From Methanobacteriota archaeon (GTDB taxonomy: Archaea; Thermoplasmatota; Poseidoniia; Poseidoniales; Poseidoniaceae): DNA of 32,452 bases. Position 1 is the first letter of the stretch; every line of letters begins with the position of its first letter. The translations under genes were made by a program, and so were the position numbers. Positions 15,012-23,747 of this stretch are shown here, piece after piece. The notes under the pieces are model-generated. The model did not search any database and was not told the origin of the DNA. It was given only the letters and a program-made list of their open reading frames with translations. The DNA lies in assembly GCA_002692465.1 (NCBI GenBank), contig NZKH01000028.1, forward strand, positions 6,787-39,238, given 5' to 3'.

Positions 15012-15112
15012 ATTTGCCTTCAGAAAGTAGAATGCCCTTGATACCTTCCCTTCTTTTTACCCAATTCATTGAAATAAGGGCAGTAAGTGGACGAGTCCGC
15101 GAGGGAATAGGT

Positions 15113-15496
15113 ATGGCTCAATGGCATGGGGTATCAAAACGTAAACCATCAGGTGGACGTAAGCGCATGATGCGTGGAAAGAGACGTACAGAAATAAGTT
15201 CAGAGAAGCAATTTGCTGTACTTGGAGATGCTAAGCGTAAAAAGTATCGGAAAACAGGAGCAATGACTAGAATCAAGGTTCTTTCTGATGATGTAATTAA
15301 TGTTAACAATCCAAAAGATGGAACTACAAAATCTGTAAAATTTACAACAGTAACAGAAAATCAATCAAATCCAAACTATGTAAGAAGAAATATTCTTACA
15401 AAAGGTTCAGTTGTTGAAACAGAATTAGGAAAAGTAAGGATTAGTAGTAGACCAGGTCAAGATGGCGTGATTAATGGAACTTTAATTAAAGAATAA
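15113..15496 (+). CDS. rps8e: Small-subunit ribosomal protein S8e
   Basis: A 127-residue protein of the S8e family, found in archaea and eukaryotes only. The N-terminal signature is clear (MAQWHGVSKRKPSGG, then KRMMRGKRRTEISSEKQ). It continues with KYRKTGAMTRIKVLSDD, a run of strands, and VRRNILTKGSVVETELGKV near the C-terminus. It sits on the 30S subunit surface. The full-length reading from 14840 would add 91 residues with no S8e similarity; the ATG at 15113 begins exactly at the family N-terminus. SRP19 follows 49 bp downstream on the same strand, probably cotranscribed. Confidence 0.97.
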   Translation: MAQWHGVSKRKPSGGRKRMMRGKRRTEISSEKQFAVLGDAKRKKYRKTGAMTRIKVLSDDVINVNNPKDGTTKSVKFTTVTENQSNPNYVRRNILTKGSVVETELGKVRISSRPGQDGVINGTLIKE

Positions 15497-15545
15497 TTAA
15501 TCATAAATATCTTGATGAATTCAATCTAATTGAAGGGAGATACTT

Positions 15546-16007
15546 ATGGAACATAATTCTGATAGGGTAGCTCTTTGGCCGGGTTATTTTAATTCTAAGT
15601 TTAGTAGGAGTTCGGGAAGGAGAGTGCCTGCAGATAGTTCAGTCCCTAATCCTGATTTAGAAGGGCTCCTTTGGGCGGCTAGAAAAGTTGGCATTACTAA
15701 AATGAAAAGAGAGGAAGGAATTAGCCACCCCAAGCGTCCAAATCTAAAAGAAGGACGACTTTGGATTTCTCTTAGTGCCGCCTGTAAAACACTTGGTACT
15801 GAAAATAAAGAAGAAATGATGCAGGTTATTGGTGGAGTTTGGAGAGAAAGTTATTCTCAAAAGTTAGAACAAGAAAAAGCAGAAAGGAAAAAGGGGCCAA
15901 AAGTTGGTGATAAAAGAGCAAGATCACAATTTAAACAAAACAAAGCGGCTCAACTTGCAGCTCGTAGGGCATTAGCTGCAAAAAGAGCTAAAAAGAAAAA
16001 ATATTGA
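15546..16007 (+). CDS. srp19: Signal recognition particle 19 kDa protein
   Basis: A 153-residue SRP19 homologue. The family opening ALWPGYFNSKFSRSSGRRVP is at residues 9-28 and is followed by DLEGLLWAARKVGI and HPKRPNLKEGRLWISL, the residues that bind the tip of helices 6 and 8 of SRP RNA. Residues 110-153 are an extra, very basic tail (RAKKKKY at the end) that typical archaeal SRP19 of about 90-110 residues lacks. The protein readies 7S RNA for SRP54 binding and serves cotranslational targeting to the Sec channel. GGGAG stands eight bases before the ATG, a good ribosome-binding site for an internal operon gene after S8e. The convergent aminotransferase gene ends 4 bp away. Confidence 0.92.
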   Translation: MEHNSDRVALWPGYFNSKFSRSSGRRVPADSSVPNPDLEGLLWAARKVGITKMKREEGISHPKRPNLKEGRLWISLSAACKTLGTENKEEMMQVIGGVWRESYSQKLEQEKAERKKGPKVGDKRARSQFKQNKAAQLAARRALAAKRAKKKKY

Positions 16008-16010
16008 TTT

Positions 16011-17045
16011 TTATTTTTCTAGATTTAAATTTAAATCAACTTCATGTAACCACCCAAATGAATCTTCAACTTTTTCACTATGGATTCCTGAAATCGAATC
16101 ATACAACTTTTGAGTAATTGGTCCAATGTCTCCATTAGAATATACTTTCTTTTTATCTCCGTGTTGAATTGAGCCAATTGGGGAGATTACAGCAGCAGTT
16201 CCGCAACAAAATGCTTCATCTGCATCCATAGCAAATTCAGCAGATACTTTTTCTTCAATAACGTCATAATCATAACTTCTAGCTAGTTGAATAACAGAAT
16301 CTCTTGTAATTCCTGGAAGAATTGTTCCAGTTAATTCAGGTGTGTAAATTACATTATTTTTAACACAAAAGAAATTTGCAGCCCCAACTTCTTCAATATA
16401 TTTATGATTTTCAGCATCTAAATAAATTACTTCAGCAAATCCCTCTTTCTTTGCATTTTTTGATGGCATCATACCAGGAGCATAATTTCCAATTGCTTTT
16501 ACTCCCCCGGATCCACCAGGAGCAGCTCTGTGATATTCATCGGTAATGATTAAATCAATACAACTTAATCCTCCTTTGAAATATGGGCCTACTGGTGTAA
16601 CAAACACAATAAATGTATATTCTGGAGCAGGAGCGACTCCCATAATAGGTCCAGTGCCAAGTAATAATGGTCTGATATACAATGCTCCTTTTCCTGCAGG
16701 AGGAACCCATTTTTTATTGGCGGCAACGACTTGTTCGACCGCGTCCAAGAAAATTGATTCTGGTACAGGAGGCATGCCTAGACGATCAGCACCAGATTGA
16801 AATCTTCGTGCATTTTCTTCAGCTCTGAAGATTACAACTCTATCATTTATTGTTCTATGTGCTTTCATGCCTTCGAAAATACCTTGACCATAATTTAAAA
16901 CACCAGCAGCAGGATCAATTTCAAAAGTTCCATATGGCATTATTTTTCCAGGAGCCCATGCATCACCAAGATTACATTTTGCCATATACATCCAATCAGT
17001 CTTTGTCAAAGAAAATGTAAGAGAATCCCAGTCAATATCATCCAT
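16011..17045 (-). CDS. ilvE: Branched-chain amino acid aminotransferase
   Basis: A PLP enzyme of fold type IV that exchanges amino groups between Leu/Ile/Val and 2-oxoglutarate. Starting at the ATG at 17045 (MDDIDWDSL) it has 344 residues; a TTG six codons earlier is less likely. Visible family features are LNYGQGIFEGMKAHR, ALYIRPLLLGTG, the catalytic Lys in GGVKAIGNYAPGMMP (about residue 183) and ELTGTILPGITRDSV, which holds the PLP-phosphate site. The sequence resembles the eukaryote-like BCAT2 group. It may run in either the biosynthetic or the degradative direction. The leucine-degradation operon lies about 4.7 kb away on the same strand, but PolB and other genes intervene, so they are not one operon. 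Confidence 0.94.
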   Translation of the reverse strand: MDDIDWDSLTFSLTKTDWMYMAKCNLGDAWAPGKIMPYGTFEIDPAAGVLNYGQGIFEGMKAHRTINDRVVIFRAEENARRFQSGADRLGMPPVPESIFLDAVEQVVAANKKWVPPAGKGALYIRPLLLGTGPIMGVAPAPEYTFIVFVTPVGPYFKGGLSCIDLIITDEYHRAAPGGSGGVKAIGNYAPGMMPSKNAKKEGFAEVIYLDAENHKYIEEVGAANFFCVKNNVIYTPELTGTILPGITRDSVIQLARSYDYDVIEEKVSAEFAMDADEAFCCGTAAVISPIGSIQHGDKKKVYSNGDIGPITQKLYDSISGIHSEKVEDSFGWLHEVDLNLNLEK

Positions 17046-17182
17046 TTTTCCCACTTCCTTCAACTATAATCTGAACTCAAATTGCTCCCAGTTGATACAC
17101 CTAATGAAATACAGTTTTCAACCATTCCGCTATTAATTTTAAAAAGGGAGTACAAGAATTAAAGTTCCTTAGTCAATTTCTT

Positions 17183-19690
17183 ATGTTTGTGTCGGAGTAT
17201 TCTAGCCAGTACGACCTTGCTGTCATTTCCACTAGGTCTACAGATTATAATATCGAATTATGGGGTAGATGTAAAACTGGCGAATCAATTTTTTTGGAAA
17301 TAGAGGGTTTAAAGCCCTATATGGAAGTTACCTATCCAAGAAAAGAGATACCTTCTGATATAGATAAAAGGTTGGAACAGTTAAGAAAAAGAGATGATGT
17401 TGCCGAAGTATATGAATTTGGAGAAAAATGGACAGAGTCTGGGGTTAAAAAAATATGGAAAGTAATAATGCATGGCTCACAACATAAGGACCGTTCTGAA
17501 TTTCGTAAAGAAAATGCTGATGAATGGAAATTTTATAATGCAGATTTCAATCATGACAGGAGGTTGTTTTATGATTTAGATTTGGGTACACATATTTCAG
17601 TTAATTGTGAATTAATTGATAACCATAATTTTCCGGTTGATGTTTATGCAAAAACAGATATTCATAATTTACAAAAGATAGAATCATTTCAAGCGCCTTT
17701 CATTATTGCATCCTTTGATTTAGAAACAAGTATTGCTGATAATAGAATATTATGTGCTGCAGTAATTATTGATCAATTAGATACTTCAGGTCAAAGAAAA
17801 GAAGTTCCAGAAGAGTATACTTTTGTTGGAACAGAAATGGAAATTATGAAAGAAATGACTGATTTGATTAGTAGAAAAGATCCAGATATTATTACAGGAT
17901 ATAATATTGATAATTTTGATTTACCCCGTTTAGAAGAGAGATTGAATTATCTTGTTAAAAAAGAAGATAGGAAAAGTCGTGAAGAGTTATTTGGCTGGTC
18001 AAGAGCATCTCATAAACGATCGGGAGATAAAGTTCCTAAAAAGAGATTTAATTCAAAAAAATGGGAAATTATTGGACGTTGTTTTGTTGATGCTTGGTGG
18101 GAAGCAAGAATGGCTCTTAGACCTAAAAGAGAAACATTGTCATATGTTAGCCAATTATTATTTCCAGAAAGAGAGGATTTACGTAAATTAGAAATTGATG
18201 CTAGCAAAATGGATGAAGAATGGGCAAAAAGACCTGATGAGGTTTTAGAATATTGTAAAAGAGATGCGTTACTTCCATGGGAAATCTTAGATGAATTAAG
18301 GGTAATTCCTAGGAAAGAATCCTTAGCAGCTGTATCAAAAATATCTCTTGATGTTGTAATTAATGGTACTACTAGTAATTGGATTGATAGCCTAGTGATT
18401 CGTTTAGCAGATAGAAGTAATGTTGCAGTACCAATGACAAAACGATATGATAGATCAGACCAAATTGCAGGAGGTTATGTTCATGAAGTTGAACCTGGGG
18501 TGTATCCATGGGTTGCGGTTCTTGATTTCAAATCAATGTACCCTTCAATAATGATTAACAATAATATTTGCAGGACTACAATGATTGAAGATAAAAATAG
18601 TCAATTGCCATGTCATGAGTCACCGGATGGCATAAAATATTTACAAAAAAGTGAAAGAGAGGGTTTAGTTCCAAAATTACTTGTAGATTTAATGTCACAA
18701 AGAGACTTTCATAAAAGTGAAATGAAAAAAGCAGAGGAGTCAGGAGATAAGTCTAAACAAAGATTTCATGATGGAATGCAATATGCTGTTAAAATTTTAA
18801 TGAATTCTTTTTATGGTGTGTTTGCATCAGTATTTTATCGCTTTACTCATAAAAACATAGGATCGTCAATTACAGCATGGGCGCGATATAATATCACAGA
18901 AATCATTCGTCAATTAGAAGAAGAAAATCAAAATGTAGTGTACTCTGATACAGATTCAATTTTTGTTAGCGTGCCTATGAAAGATAATGTTCCAACTAAG
19001 CGCTCTGATATTGAATCCGATGCTAAAGAGTTTGATGATGCCAAGGAAGAATTAGTTAGATTTGGGAAAGAATTAGCCGAAAGGTTTACTGAAGATGCGG
19101 CAGAATTAGAATTTGAAACAGGCCTATCAGCATTTTTTTCACATGGAGCAAAAAAGCGTTATGTTGGAAGAATGATTTGGCCTAAAGAAGAAATGATCAT
19201 AAGAGGTTATGAAACAAGGAGATCGGATTCATTTACATTGTTAACAAATACAATGACTTCAATGTTTGAATATATTTTGGATGGTAATCAAGAATCGGCT
19301 ATTCGAGATGTTATTGATTTAATTAAAGAAGTAAAGAAAGGTAATGCTAATGTTGAAGATTTAGTGATAAGCCGTTCATGTAAAGCATTCAACTCCTATG
19401 CAAATCCAGAGGGTTTACCTTTTGTAAAAGCGGCAAAAAGAAGGATAGAACTTGGACTTGAATTTACTCCTGGAATGAAAGTAGCATATGTCGTAACGAA
19501 TACTTCTGGAAGCACTCAAGAAGTAGAACCTTGGTTAGTTGAGGATGGTGGTGAACCCGTTTCAAATTATGATCCTGATTATTATTCAAAACGTTTGGCT
19601 AAAGCATTGGGTAGGATTACAGAAGCATTTGGTTGGAGTGAAAATGAATTACTTACAGGCACTCGACAAACAACATTATTTTCTTTTTGA
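17183..19690 (+). CDS. polB: Family B replicative DNA polymerase
   Basis: An 835-residue DNA polymerase with proofreading exonuclease. Exonuclease motifs: FDLETS (Asp179, Glu181), YNIDNFD (about 240-246) and YCKRDA (Tyr357, Asp361). Polymerase motifs: DFKSMYPSIM (A, Asp448), KILMNSFYG (B, Lys537) and YSDTDS (C, Asp589/Asp591), with KKRY at 657-660. All catalytic acids are present and no intein interrupts the motifs. It is slightly longer than most archaeal PolB (about 770-800). The insertion around residues 255-290, rich in Lys/Arg, and the linker near residues 600-625 may account for this. It likely serves in replication or repair beside PolD, which is usual in this lineage. A 137-bp gap separates it from the divergent aminotransferase. 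Confidence 0.96.
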   Translation: MFVSEYSSQYDLAVISTRSTDYNIELWGRCKTGESIFLEIEGLKPYMEVTYPRKEIPSDIDKRLEQLRKRDDVAEVYEFGEKWTESGVKKIWKVIMHGSQHKDRSEFRKENADEWKFYNADFNHDRRLFYDLDLGTHISVNCELIDNHNFPVDVYAKTDIHNLQKIESFQAPFIIASFDLETSIADNRILCAAVIIDQLDTSGQRKEVPEEYTFVGTEMEIMKEMTDLISRKDPDIITGYNIDNFDLPRLEERLNYLVKKEDRKSREELFGWSRASHKRSGDKVPKKRFNSKKWEIIGRCFVDAWWEARMALRPKRETLSYVSQLLFPEREDLRKLEIDASKMDEEWAKRPDEVLEYCKRDALLPWEILDELRVIPRKESLAAVSKISLDVVINGTTSNWIDSLVIRLADRSNVAVPMTKRYDRSDQIAGGYVHEVEPGVYPWVAVLDFKSMYPSIMINNNICRTTMIEDKNSQLPCHESPDGIKYLQKSEREGLVPKLLVDLMSQRDFHKSEMKKAEESGDKSKQRFHDGMQYAVKILMNSFYGVFASVFYRFTHKNIGSSITAWARYNITEIIRQLEEENQNVVYSDTDSIFVSVPMKDNVPTKRSDIESDAKEFDDAKEELVRFGKELAERFTEDAAELEFETGLSAFFSHGAKKRYVGRMIWPKEEMIIRGYETRRSDSFTLLTNTMTSMFEYILDGNQESAIRDVIDLIKEVKKGNANVEDLVISRSCKAFNSYANPEGLPFVKAAKRRIELGLEFTPGMKVAYVVTNTSGSTQEVEPWLVEDGGEPVSNYDPDYYSKRLAKALGRITEAFGWSENELLTGTRQTTLFSF

Positions 19691-19734
19691 AACTAATGTT
19701 AATTGACTTAAAAGCCGCATAAAATTAAAAGTTA

Positions 19735-20739
19735 ATGTTTGAAAAAGTAATTATGGAAGAAGAACCTGTTTCAAGAAAAGCCCGTTTAATTTCTATGCTT
19801 TTACGATTAATGGCTCTTGCTTTAATTGCAGGCGCACTTTATATTTCCACAGAAGGAATTTTCCTGATAATCTTATTGTTTATTTTAGTTGTACCATTTG
19901 AGAAGCTTTTCCCAAGACACAAGGGCCAAAAAATACGTAGACCAAATTTGGATACTGATTTAGGCTATGCTCTTGCGGCACCACTTCTAGGATTAATTAC
20001 AGGAGCTGTAACTATATTTGTCGCATTTGCTAGTTTAGCATGGATTCCTGGCCTTTTAATCAAACCATATGTAGCAATGATTCCTAGTCAATATATGCCA
20101 ATTATAGGATTTTTTTTATTTGATTTTCTAGTTTATTGGACACATCGATTTTATCATGAAATTCCAGTATTATGGAAATTTCATGCCATTCATCATTCAA
20201 CAGAGCATTTAGATTGGGCAAGTGGGTTTCGAGCACATCCTTTGGATGGCACAATTTTAGCTCCTGCATTCATATTTCTCATTACAGCAGGATTTAGTCT
20301 AGAAATAACAGGTTCATTGGCAGTGGCTCAAATTATTCTTGGCCTTTTCCTCCATGCAAATGTACGTTGGAATCTTAAGATACTTCATCGAATAATTATT
20401 ACACCAGAGTTTCATCATTGGCACCATACAAATGAAAAAGATGCTATTTGGACTAATTATTCGACATTTTTACCACTTTGGGATCAAATTTTTGGAACTT
20501 ATTTCATACCTAAAGATAGAAGGCCAATGAGCTACGGGGTTAATGAAAAAGTACCTGATGGTATGATTTTACAACTAAAATATCCATTTCGCGGGTGGAA
20601 AAATCCTCTTTGGTATTTTTTCCATCCGATTCAGAGTATAAAACGCGTATTTCAATTTAGTTGGTCTATTATAATTTCAATGTTTAAATCAGCATTCAGA
20701 AAAAGAGGTTCGAAACCATGGGATATTTATGCTGATTAA
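19735..20739 (+). CDS. Fatty acid hydroxylase/sterol desaturase superfamily membrane enzyme
   Basis: A 334-residue integral membrane di-iron enzyme. Histidine boxes lie where expected: HRFYH (137-141), HAIHH (150-154) and HHWHH (227-231), with His207 also conserved-looking. Hydrophobic helices at about residues 20-55, 78-105, 120-135 and 172-208 would set the boxes on the cytoplasmic face. The superfamily introduces hydroxyl groups or double bonds in sterols, carotenoids or lipid chains; examples are ERG3, CrtZ and AlkB-like hydroxylases. The substrate cannot be read; a membrane lipid or carotenoid is a reasonable guess. The start at 19735 is used, but an ATG at 19753 (MEEEPVSRK) is equally plausible. 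It follows PolB by 44 bp with its own TATA-like CTTAAAAGCC. Confidence 0.88.
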   Translation: MFEKVIMEEEPVSRKARLISMLLRLMALALIAGALYISTEGIFLIILLFILVVPFEKLFPRHKGQKIRRPNLDTDLGYALAAPLLGLITGAVTIFVAFASLAWIPGLLIKPYVAMIPSQYMPIIGFFLFDFLVYWTHRFYHEIPVLWKFHAIHHSTEHLDWASGFRAHPLDGTILAPAFIFLITAGFSLEITGSLAVAQIILGLFLHANVRWNLKILHRIIITPEFHHWHHTNEKDAIWTNYSTFLPLWDQIFGTYFIPKDRRPMSYGVNEKVPDGMILQLKYPFRGWKNPLWYFFHPIQSIKRVFQFSWSIIISMFKSAFRKRGSKPWDIYAD

Positions 20740-20783
20740 ATTAGATTTACAAATAAAATTTTACAGTTAAATTGGAATATCCC

Positions 20784-20789
20784 TTATAG
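20784..20789 (+). promoter_or_regulatory. TATA-like box of the lipoprotein nuclease gene
   Basis: CCCTTATAGTTGC contains TTATAG ending 21 nt before the ATG at 20811, the spacing expected for an almost leaderless transcript. AGGGT at 20803-20807 could act as a weak ribosome-binding site if the start is further upstream. Confidence 0.45.
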
Positions 20790-20810
20790 TTGCGGTTTAC
20801 ATAGGGTACT

Positions 20811-21698
20811 ATGAAAATATTCACAATTCATATTTCATTGATACTAATATGTTCAATGTGTTTTTTACCTGGATGTACAGAAATTAGATTTAAGGACAAT
20901 AATATTGAGACTGAAGAACAATATAATACAACAAAAATTAGTATCGCATCATTTAATATCAAAATATTTGGTAAAACAAAAGCATCAAATGATACAGTTA
21001 TGGCATCACTTGTAGATATTGTTTCGAAGTATGATATAATTGCAATCCAAGAAATAAAAGACATAGATCAAGAAGTTCCTTATGAGTTTCTTGAATTATT
21101 AAACAATGAGTCATTAATTCCGTTTGAAATGTTATTATCAGAGAGGTCGGGAAGTCAAGAAGATGATAAAAATAGTCAGGAGCAGTATGCTATACTGTAT
21201 AATCCGGATTTAATTTCTGTAATAGATAATGGTACTTTGTATAATGATTCCGTGAATGACTCTTTTCAAAGAGAACCATTTTTGGCACATTTATCCGTCA
21301 AAAATACAACATTAGATTTTGTTTTAGGTGTTATTCATACCAAACCAGCAGCGGCTGAAGATGAGATTGCAGCGTTAATTGATGTATTTAATTGGTCAGC
21401 AGATTATTATGATGACGAAGATGTTATGATTGTTGGAGATTATAATGCAGATTGTAGTTATTTTGATGAAGAAGATATTACAGAATTAGAAATAGGTTCC
21501 ACAGAATTCCTTTGGGCAATTCCAAATGAGGCAGATACTAATCTTGCAAGCTCTAATTGTACATATGATAGAATGGTATTAACTGGAGAGATAGTAAACA
21601 ATTTCAATGGAACTTGGGGTGTTGATAATACCTTTTCAGAGTCTTCAATTTCTGATCATTGGCCCGTTTGGATTGAATTAGTAATAAGAATTGATTAA
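20811..21698 (+). CDS. Lipoprotein of the endonuclease/exonuclease/phosphatase (DNase I-like) fold
   Basis: A 295-residue exported protein. Residues 1-22 are a lipoprotein signal ending in the lipobox LPGC (Cys22). The rest matches the DNase I-like fold: SFNIKIFG (Asn49), AIQEIKD (Glu81, metal ligand), GVIHTKP (His176), VGDYNADCSY (Asp210, Asn212) and the terminal SDHWPVW (Asp282, His283). All catalytic residues are present. Members cleave DNA, phosphoinositides or sphingomyelin. An exported, lipid-anchored form is best read as a surface nuclease, perhaps for phosphate or nucleotide scavenging from external DNA, but a phosphodiesterase acting on lipids is not excluded. It has its own promoter and is convergent with the leucine operon, whose last stop lies 1 bp away. 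Confidence 0.86.
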   Translation: MKIFTIHISLILICSMCFLPGCTEIRFKDNNIETEEQYNTTKISIASFNIKIFGKTKASNDTVMASLVDIVSKYDIIAIQEIKDIDQEVPYEFLELLNNESLIPFEMLLSERSGSQEDDKNSQEQYAILYNPDLISVIDNGTLYNDSVNDSFQREPFLAHLSVKNTTLDFVLGVIHTKPAAAEDEIAALIDVFNWSADYYDDEDVMIVGDYNADCSYFDEEDITELEIGSTEFLWAIPNEADTNLASSNCTYDRMVLTGEIVNNFNGTWGVDNTFSESSISDHWPVWIELVIRID

Positions 21699-21699
21699 A

Positions 21700-22194
21700 C
21701 TAATTTTGTTTTAATTCTATTAAGATAAAACCTCTGTCTACCTTTTGCTCAACATTGCAATTAATTTTTTCAACAGTTCCACTAAATGGTGCAGTAATTT
21801 TATGCTCCATTTTCATTGCTTCCATAATTAACAAACTTTGCCCTTCTTCTATTGATTGTCCAACATTTACTTGCACATCTAAGATTGTCCCTGGCATCGG
21901 AGCCTGAAGAGATCCTTCTGTGAGTTTTGTTGCGCTTTTTCTACTATCTGCGGAATTAAATGTAAGGACTTTACCATCTATATGAACCCAAAATGTGTCT
22001 TTATCTCTAACTACATTAGCAATAATTTTTTGACCTCCTTGAGTTATTTTAATGGTTTTTTTATTTATTGAGTATTCTATTTTAGGTAGATCGTAATCTT
22101 CATCATTTAGTGTGATTTTTCTAATCAAATTCAAATTATTGATATTTTGTAATGAGATTTCCCATTTATCATTATTTGAATCTATTATTTTCAT
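21700..22194 (-). CDS. Biotin carboxyl carrier protein, probably of methylcrotonyl-CoA carboxylase
   Basis: A 164-residue protein. Residues 1-90 look like the linker/BT-type region that in fused enzymes joins carboxylase and carrier (KWEISLQNINN, then DTFWVHIDGKVLTF). Residues 95-164 are the biotinyl domain: APMPGTILDVQVNVGQSI and the biotinylation motif EAMKMEH with acceptor Lys128. It carries carboxybiotin from the carboxylase subunit to the transferase. It is the last gene of the operon, 8 bp after the carboxylase stop. AGGTGA five bases before the ATG shows independent translation. In bacterial LiuD and animal MCCA this part is fused to biotin carboxylase, so here the subunit is split. 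Confidence 0.93.
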   Translation of the reverse strand: MKIIDSNNDKWEISLQNINNLNLIRKITLNDEDYDLPKIEYSINKKTIKITQGGQKIIANVVRDKDTFWVHIDGKVLTFNSADSRKSATKLTEGSLQAPMPGTILDVQVNVGQSIEEGQSLLIMEAMKMEHKITAPFSGTVEKINCNVEQKVDRGFILIELKQN

Positions 22195-22202
22195 ATTTTC
22201 AC

Positions 22203-23747
22203 CTATGGATATTTGTTATTTAATTTTAAAAATGGATCTGGAAATACATTATTATTTTTTGAATAATCTAAATTTGCACTTCCTAGATTTTGTGAAACTG
22301 CACATGCAATCGCCCCTAATGCCAAAGTATCAATATCAATTGATGGTGTCCATCCCTTAGGCCATTTATTTTCAATTAAGTTAGTGGTAGTTTCACCTTT
22401 GACAACATCTTCATCACAAAGTAATGCATGTAAAAATTCAATATTTGTTTGTAATCCCAATAATACAGTGTCTTTTAATGCATGTTTCATCCTCATAATG
22501 GCAGATTTACGATCTGAACCATGTACGATTATTTTTGCAATCATTGGATCAAAATTAGTATCTATTGCATTACCTTCTACAACTCCAGAATCTACTCTAA
22601 TTCCTGGCCCTTGAGGCATTTTTAGTCGAAGGAGTGGTCCCGCAGAGGGTAAAAAGCCAGACGATGGGTCTTCCGCATAAATTCTACTTTCTATGCTGTG
22701 TCCTTTCATTGAAACATCTTTTTGTACAATTCCTAAAGGCAAACCGGCTGCTATTCTAAATTGTTGATGTACGATGTCTATTCCAGTAACATATTCAGTA
22801 ACAGGATGTTCAACCTGTAATCTTGTATTCATTTCCAAAAAATAGAAGTTTTCACCATCTAATAAAAATTCTACAGTGCCTGCTCCCATATAAGTTACAG
22901 CAGCGGCAGCAGCAATCCCTGCTGCCCCCATTTGATTTCTTAATCTTTCATTTAGTGCAGGTGATGGGCATTCTTCAATGACTTTTTGATGCCTTCTTTG
23001 TAGGCTACATTCACGTTCTCCTAAATGAATTATATTTCCATATCCGTCTGCAAGAATTTGAATTTCAATATGTTTGCAGTCAGATAGTAATTTTTCAACA
23101 TAGATTCTTCCATCACCAAAAGCAGATTCTGCTTCTCTTTGAGCAGCCTCTATTGCGCCAGCCATTTCTCCTGGACGATTAACTACTCGCATACCTTTTC
23201 CACCACCACCAGCACTAGCTTTAAGCAATAATGGAAATCCTAATTTCGGCCCAACTGTGATTAATTCTTGATGAATATCTTTCATTTCTATTGAAACTAC
23301 TTCATGCCCAGGAACTAGGGGCACACCAACACTTCTCATTTTTTCTCTTGCAGACATTTTATCTCCCATAATTTCAATGGCATCTGGAGATGGCCCAACC
23401 CAAATAAGACCAGACTCAGTTACTGCTTGAGCAAATTCAGCAGATTCTGATAAAAATCCAAATCCTGGATGAATAGCCTGTGCCCCAGTTTCTTTAGCGG
23501 CATTAATTATTGCATCAACATTTAGATAGGTTTCATGTAATGTTTCACCTTCAAGGAAATAATTTTGATCACATAAATCAAGTAATGGTGCGTCCTTATC
23601 ATTTGAGGTATAGATTGCTACGGGACTAAGTTCAAGCTCCTTACATGCTCTTGCAATCCTACAAGCGACTTCTCCTCTGTTTGCAATTAATACACAACCG
23701 AATGGAAATTTTGCATTCTTCATCCACTCTGGTGCTAGCATTTTCAT
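22203..23747 (-). CDS. Biotin carboxylase subunit of methylcrotonyl-CoA carboxylase
   Basis: A 514-residue ATP-grasp enzyme that carboxylates biotin using ATP and bicarbonate. Features: VLIANRGEVACRIARAC (19-35), IHPGFGFLSES, the ATP glycine loop ASAGGGGKGMRVV (177-189), HLGERECSLQRRHQKVIEE (241-259) and EMNTRLQVEHPVTE (305-318). Residues 450-514 are the start of the region that in fused alpha subunits leads to the BT and biotinyl domains. The protein stops there and the BCCP follows as a separate gene. The start overlaps the hydratase stop by 4 bp (ATGA), with GAGGA next to it; an ATG two codons later would have better spacing. Biotin carboxylases of acetyl-, propionyl- and methylcrotonyl-CoA carboxylases look alike; the operon decides for the last. 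Confidence 0.93.
   Translation of the reverse strand: MKMLAPEWMKNAKFPFGCVLIANRGEVACRIARACKELELSPVAIYTSNDKDAPLLDLCDQNYFLEGETLHETYLNVDAIINAAKETGAQAIHPGFGFLSESAEFAQAVTESGLIWVGPSPDAIEIMGDKMSAREKMRSVGVPLVPGHEVVSIEMKDIHQELITVGPKLGFPLLLKASAGGGGKGMRVVNRPGEMAGAIEAAQREAESAFGDGRIYVEKLLSDCKHIEIQILADGYGNIIHLGERECSLQRRHQKVIEECPSPALNERLRNQMGAAGIAAAAAVTYMGAGTVEFLLDGENFYFLEMNTRLQVEHPVTEYVTGIDIVHQQFRIAAGLPLGIVQKDVSMKGHSIESRIYAEDPSSGFLPSAGPLLRLKMPQGPGIRVDSGVVEGNAIDTNFDPMIAKIIVHGSDRKSAIMRMKHALKDTVLLGLQTNIEFLHALLCDEDVVKGETTTNLIENKWPKGWTPSIDIDTLALGAIACAVSQNLGSANLDYSKNNNVFPDPFLKLNNKYP

Noticed and set aside
15086-15112. Stretch GTGGACGAGTCCGCGAGG upstream of S8e looked like a hammerhead ribozyme core.
   Set aside because: The invariant CUGA is replaced by UGGA, the closing GAAA is absent (GGGAAUA follows) and there are no stems I or III. 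It is probably chance.
17046-17182. 137-bp gap between the aminotransferase and PolB examined for a tRNA or small RNA.
   Set aside because: No cloverleaf, conserved tRNA box or strong hairpin; only AT-rich promoter-like sequence (TATTAATTTTAAAAA).
22194-22203. Possible frameshift that artificially splits biotin carboxylase and the carrier protein.
   Set aside because: The carrier has its own AGGTGA and ATG right after the stop, and both proteins end and start at sensible domain limits. A real split is simpler.
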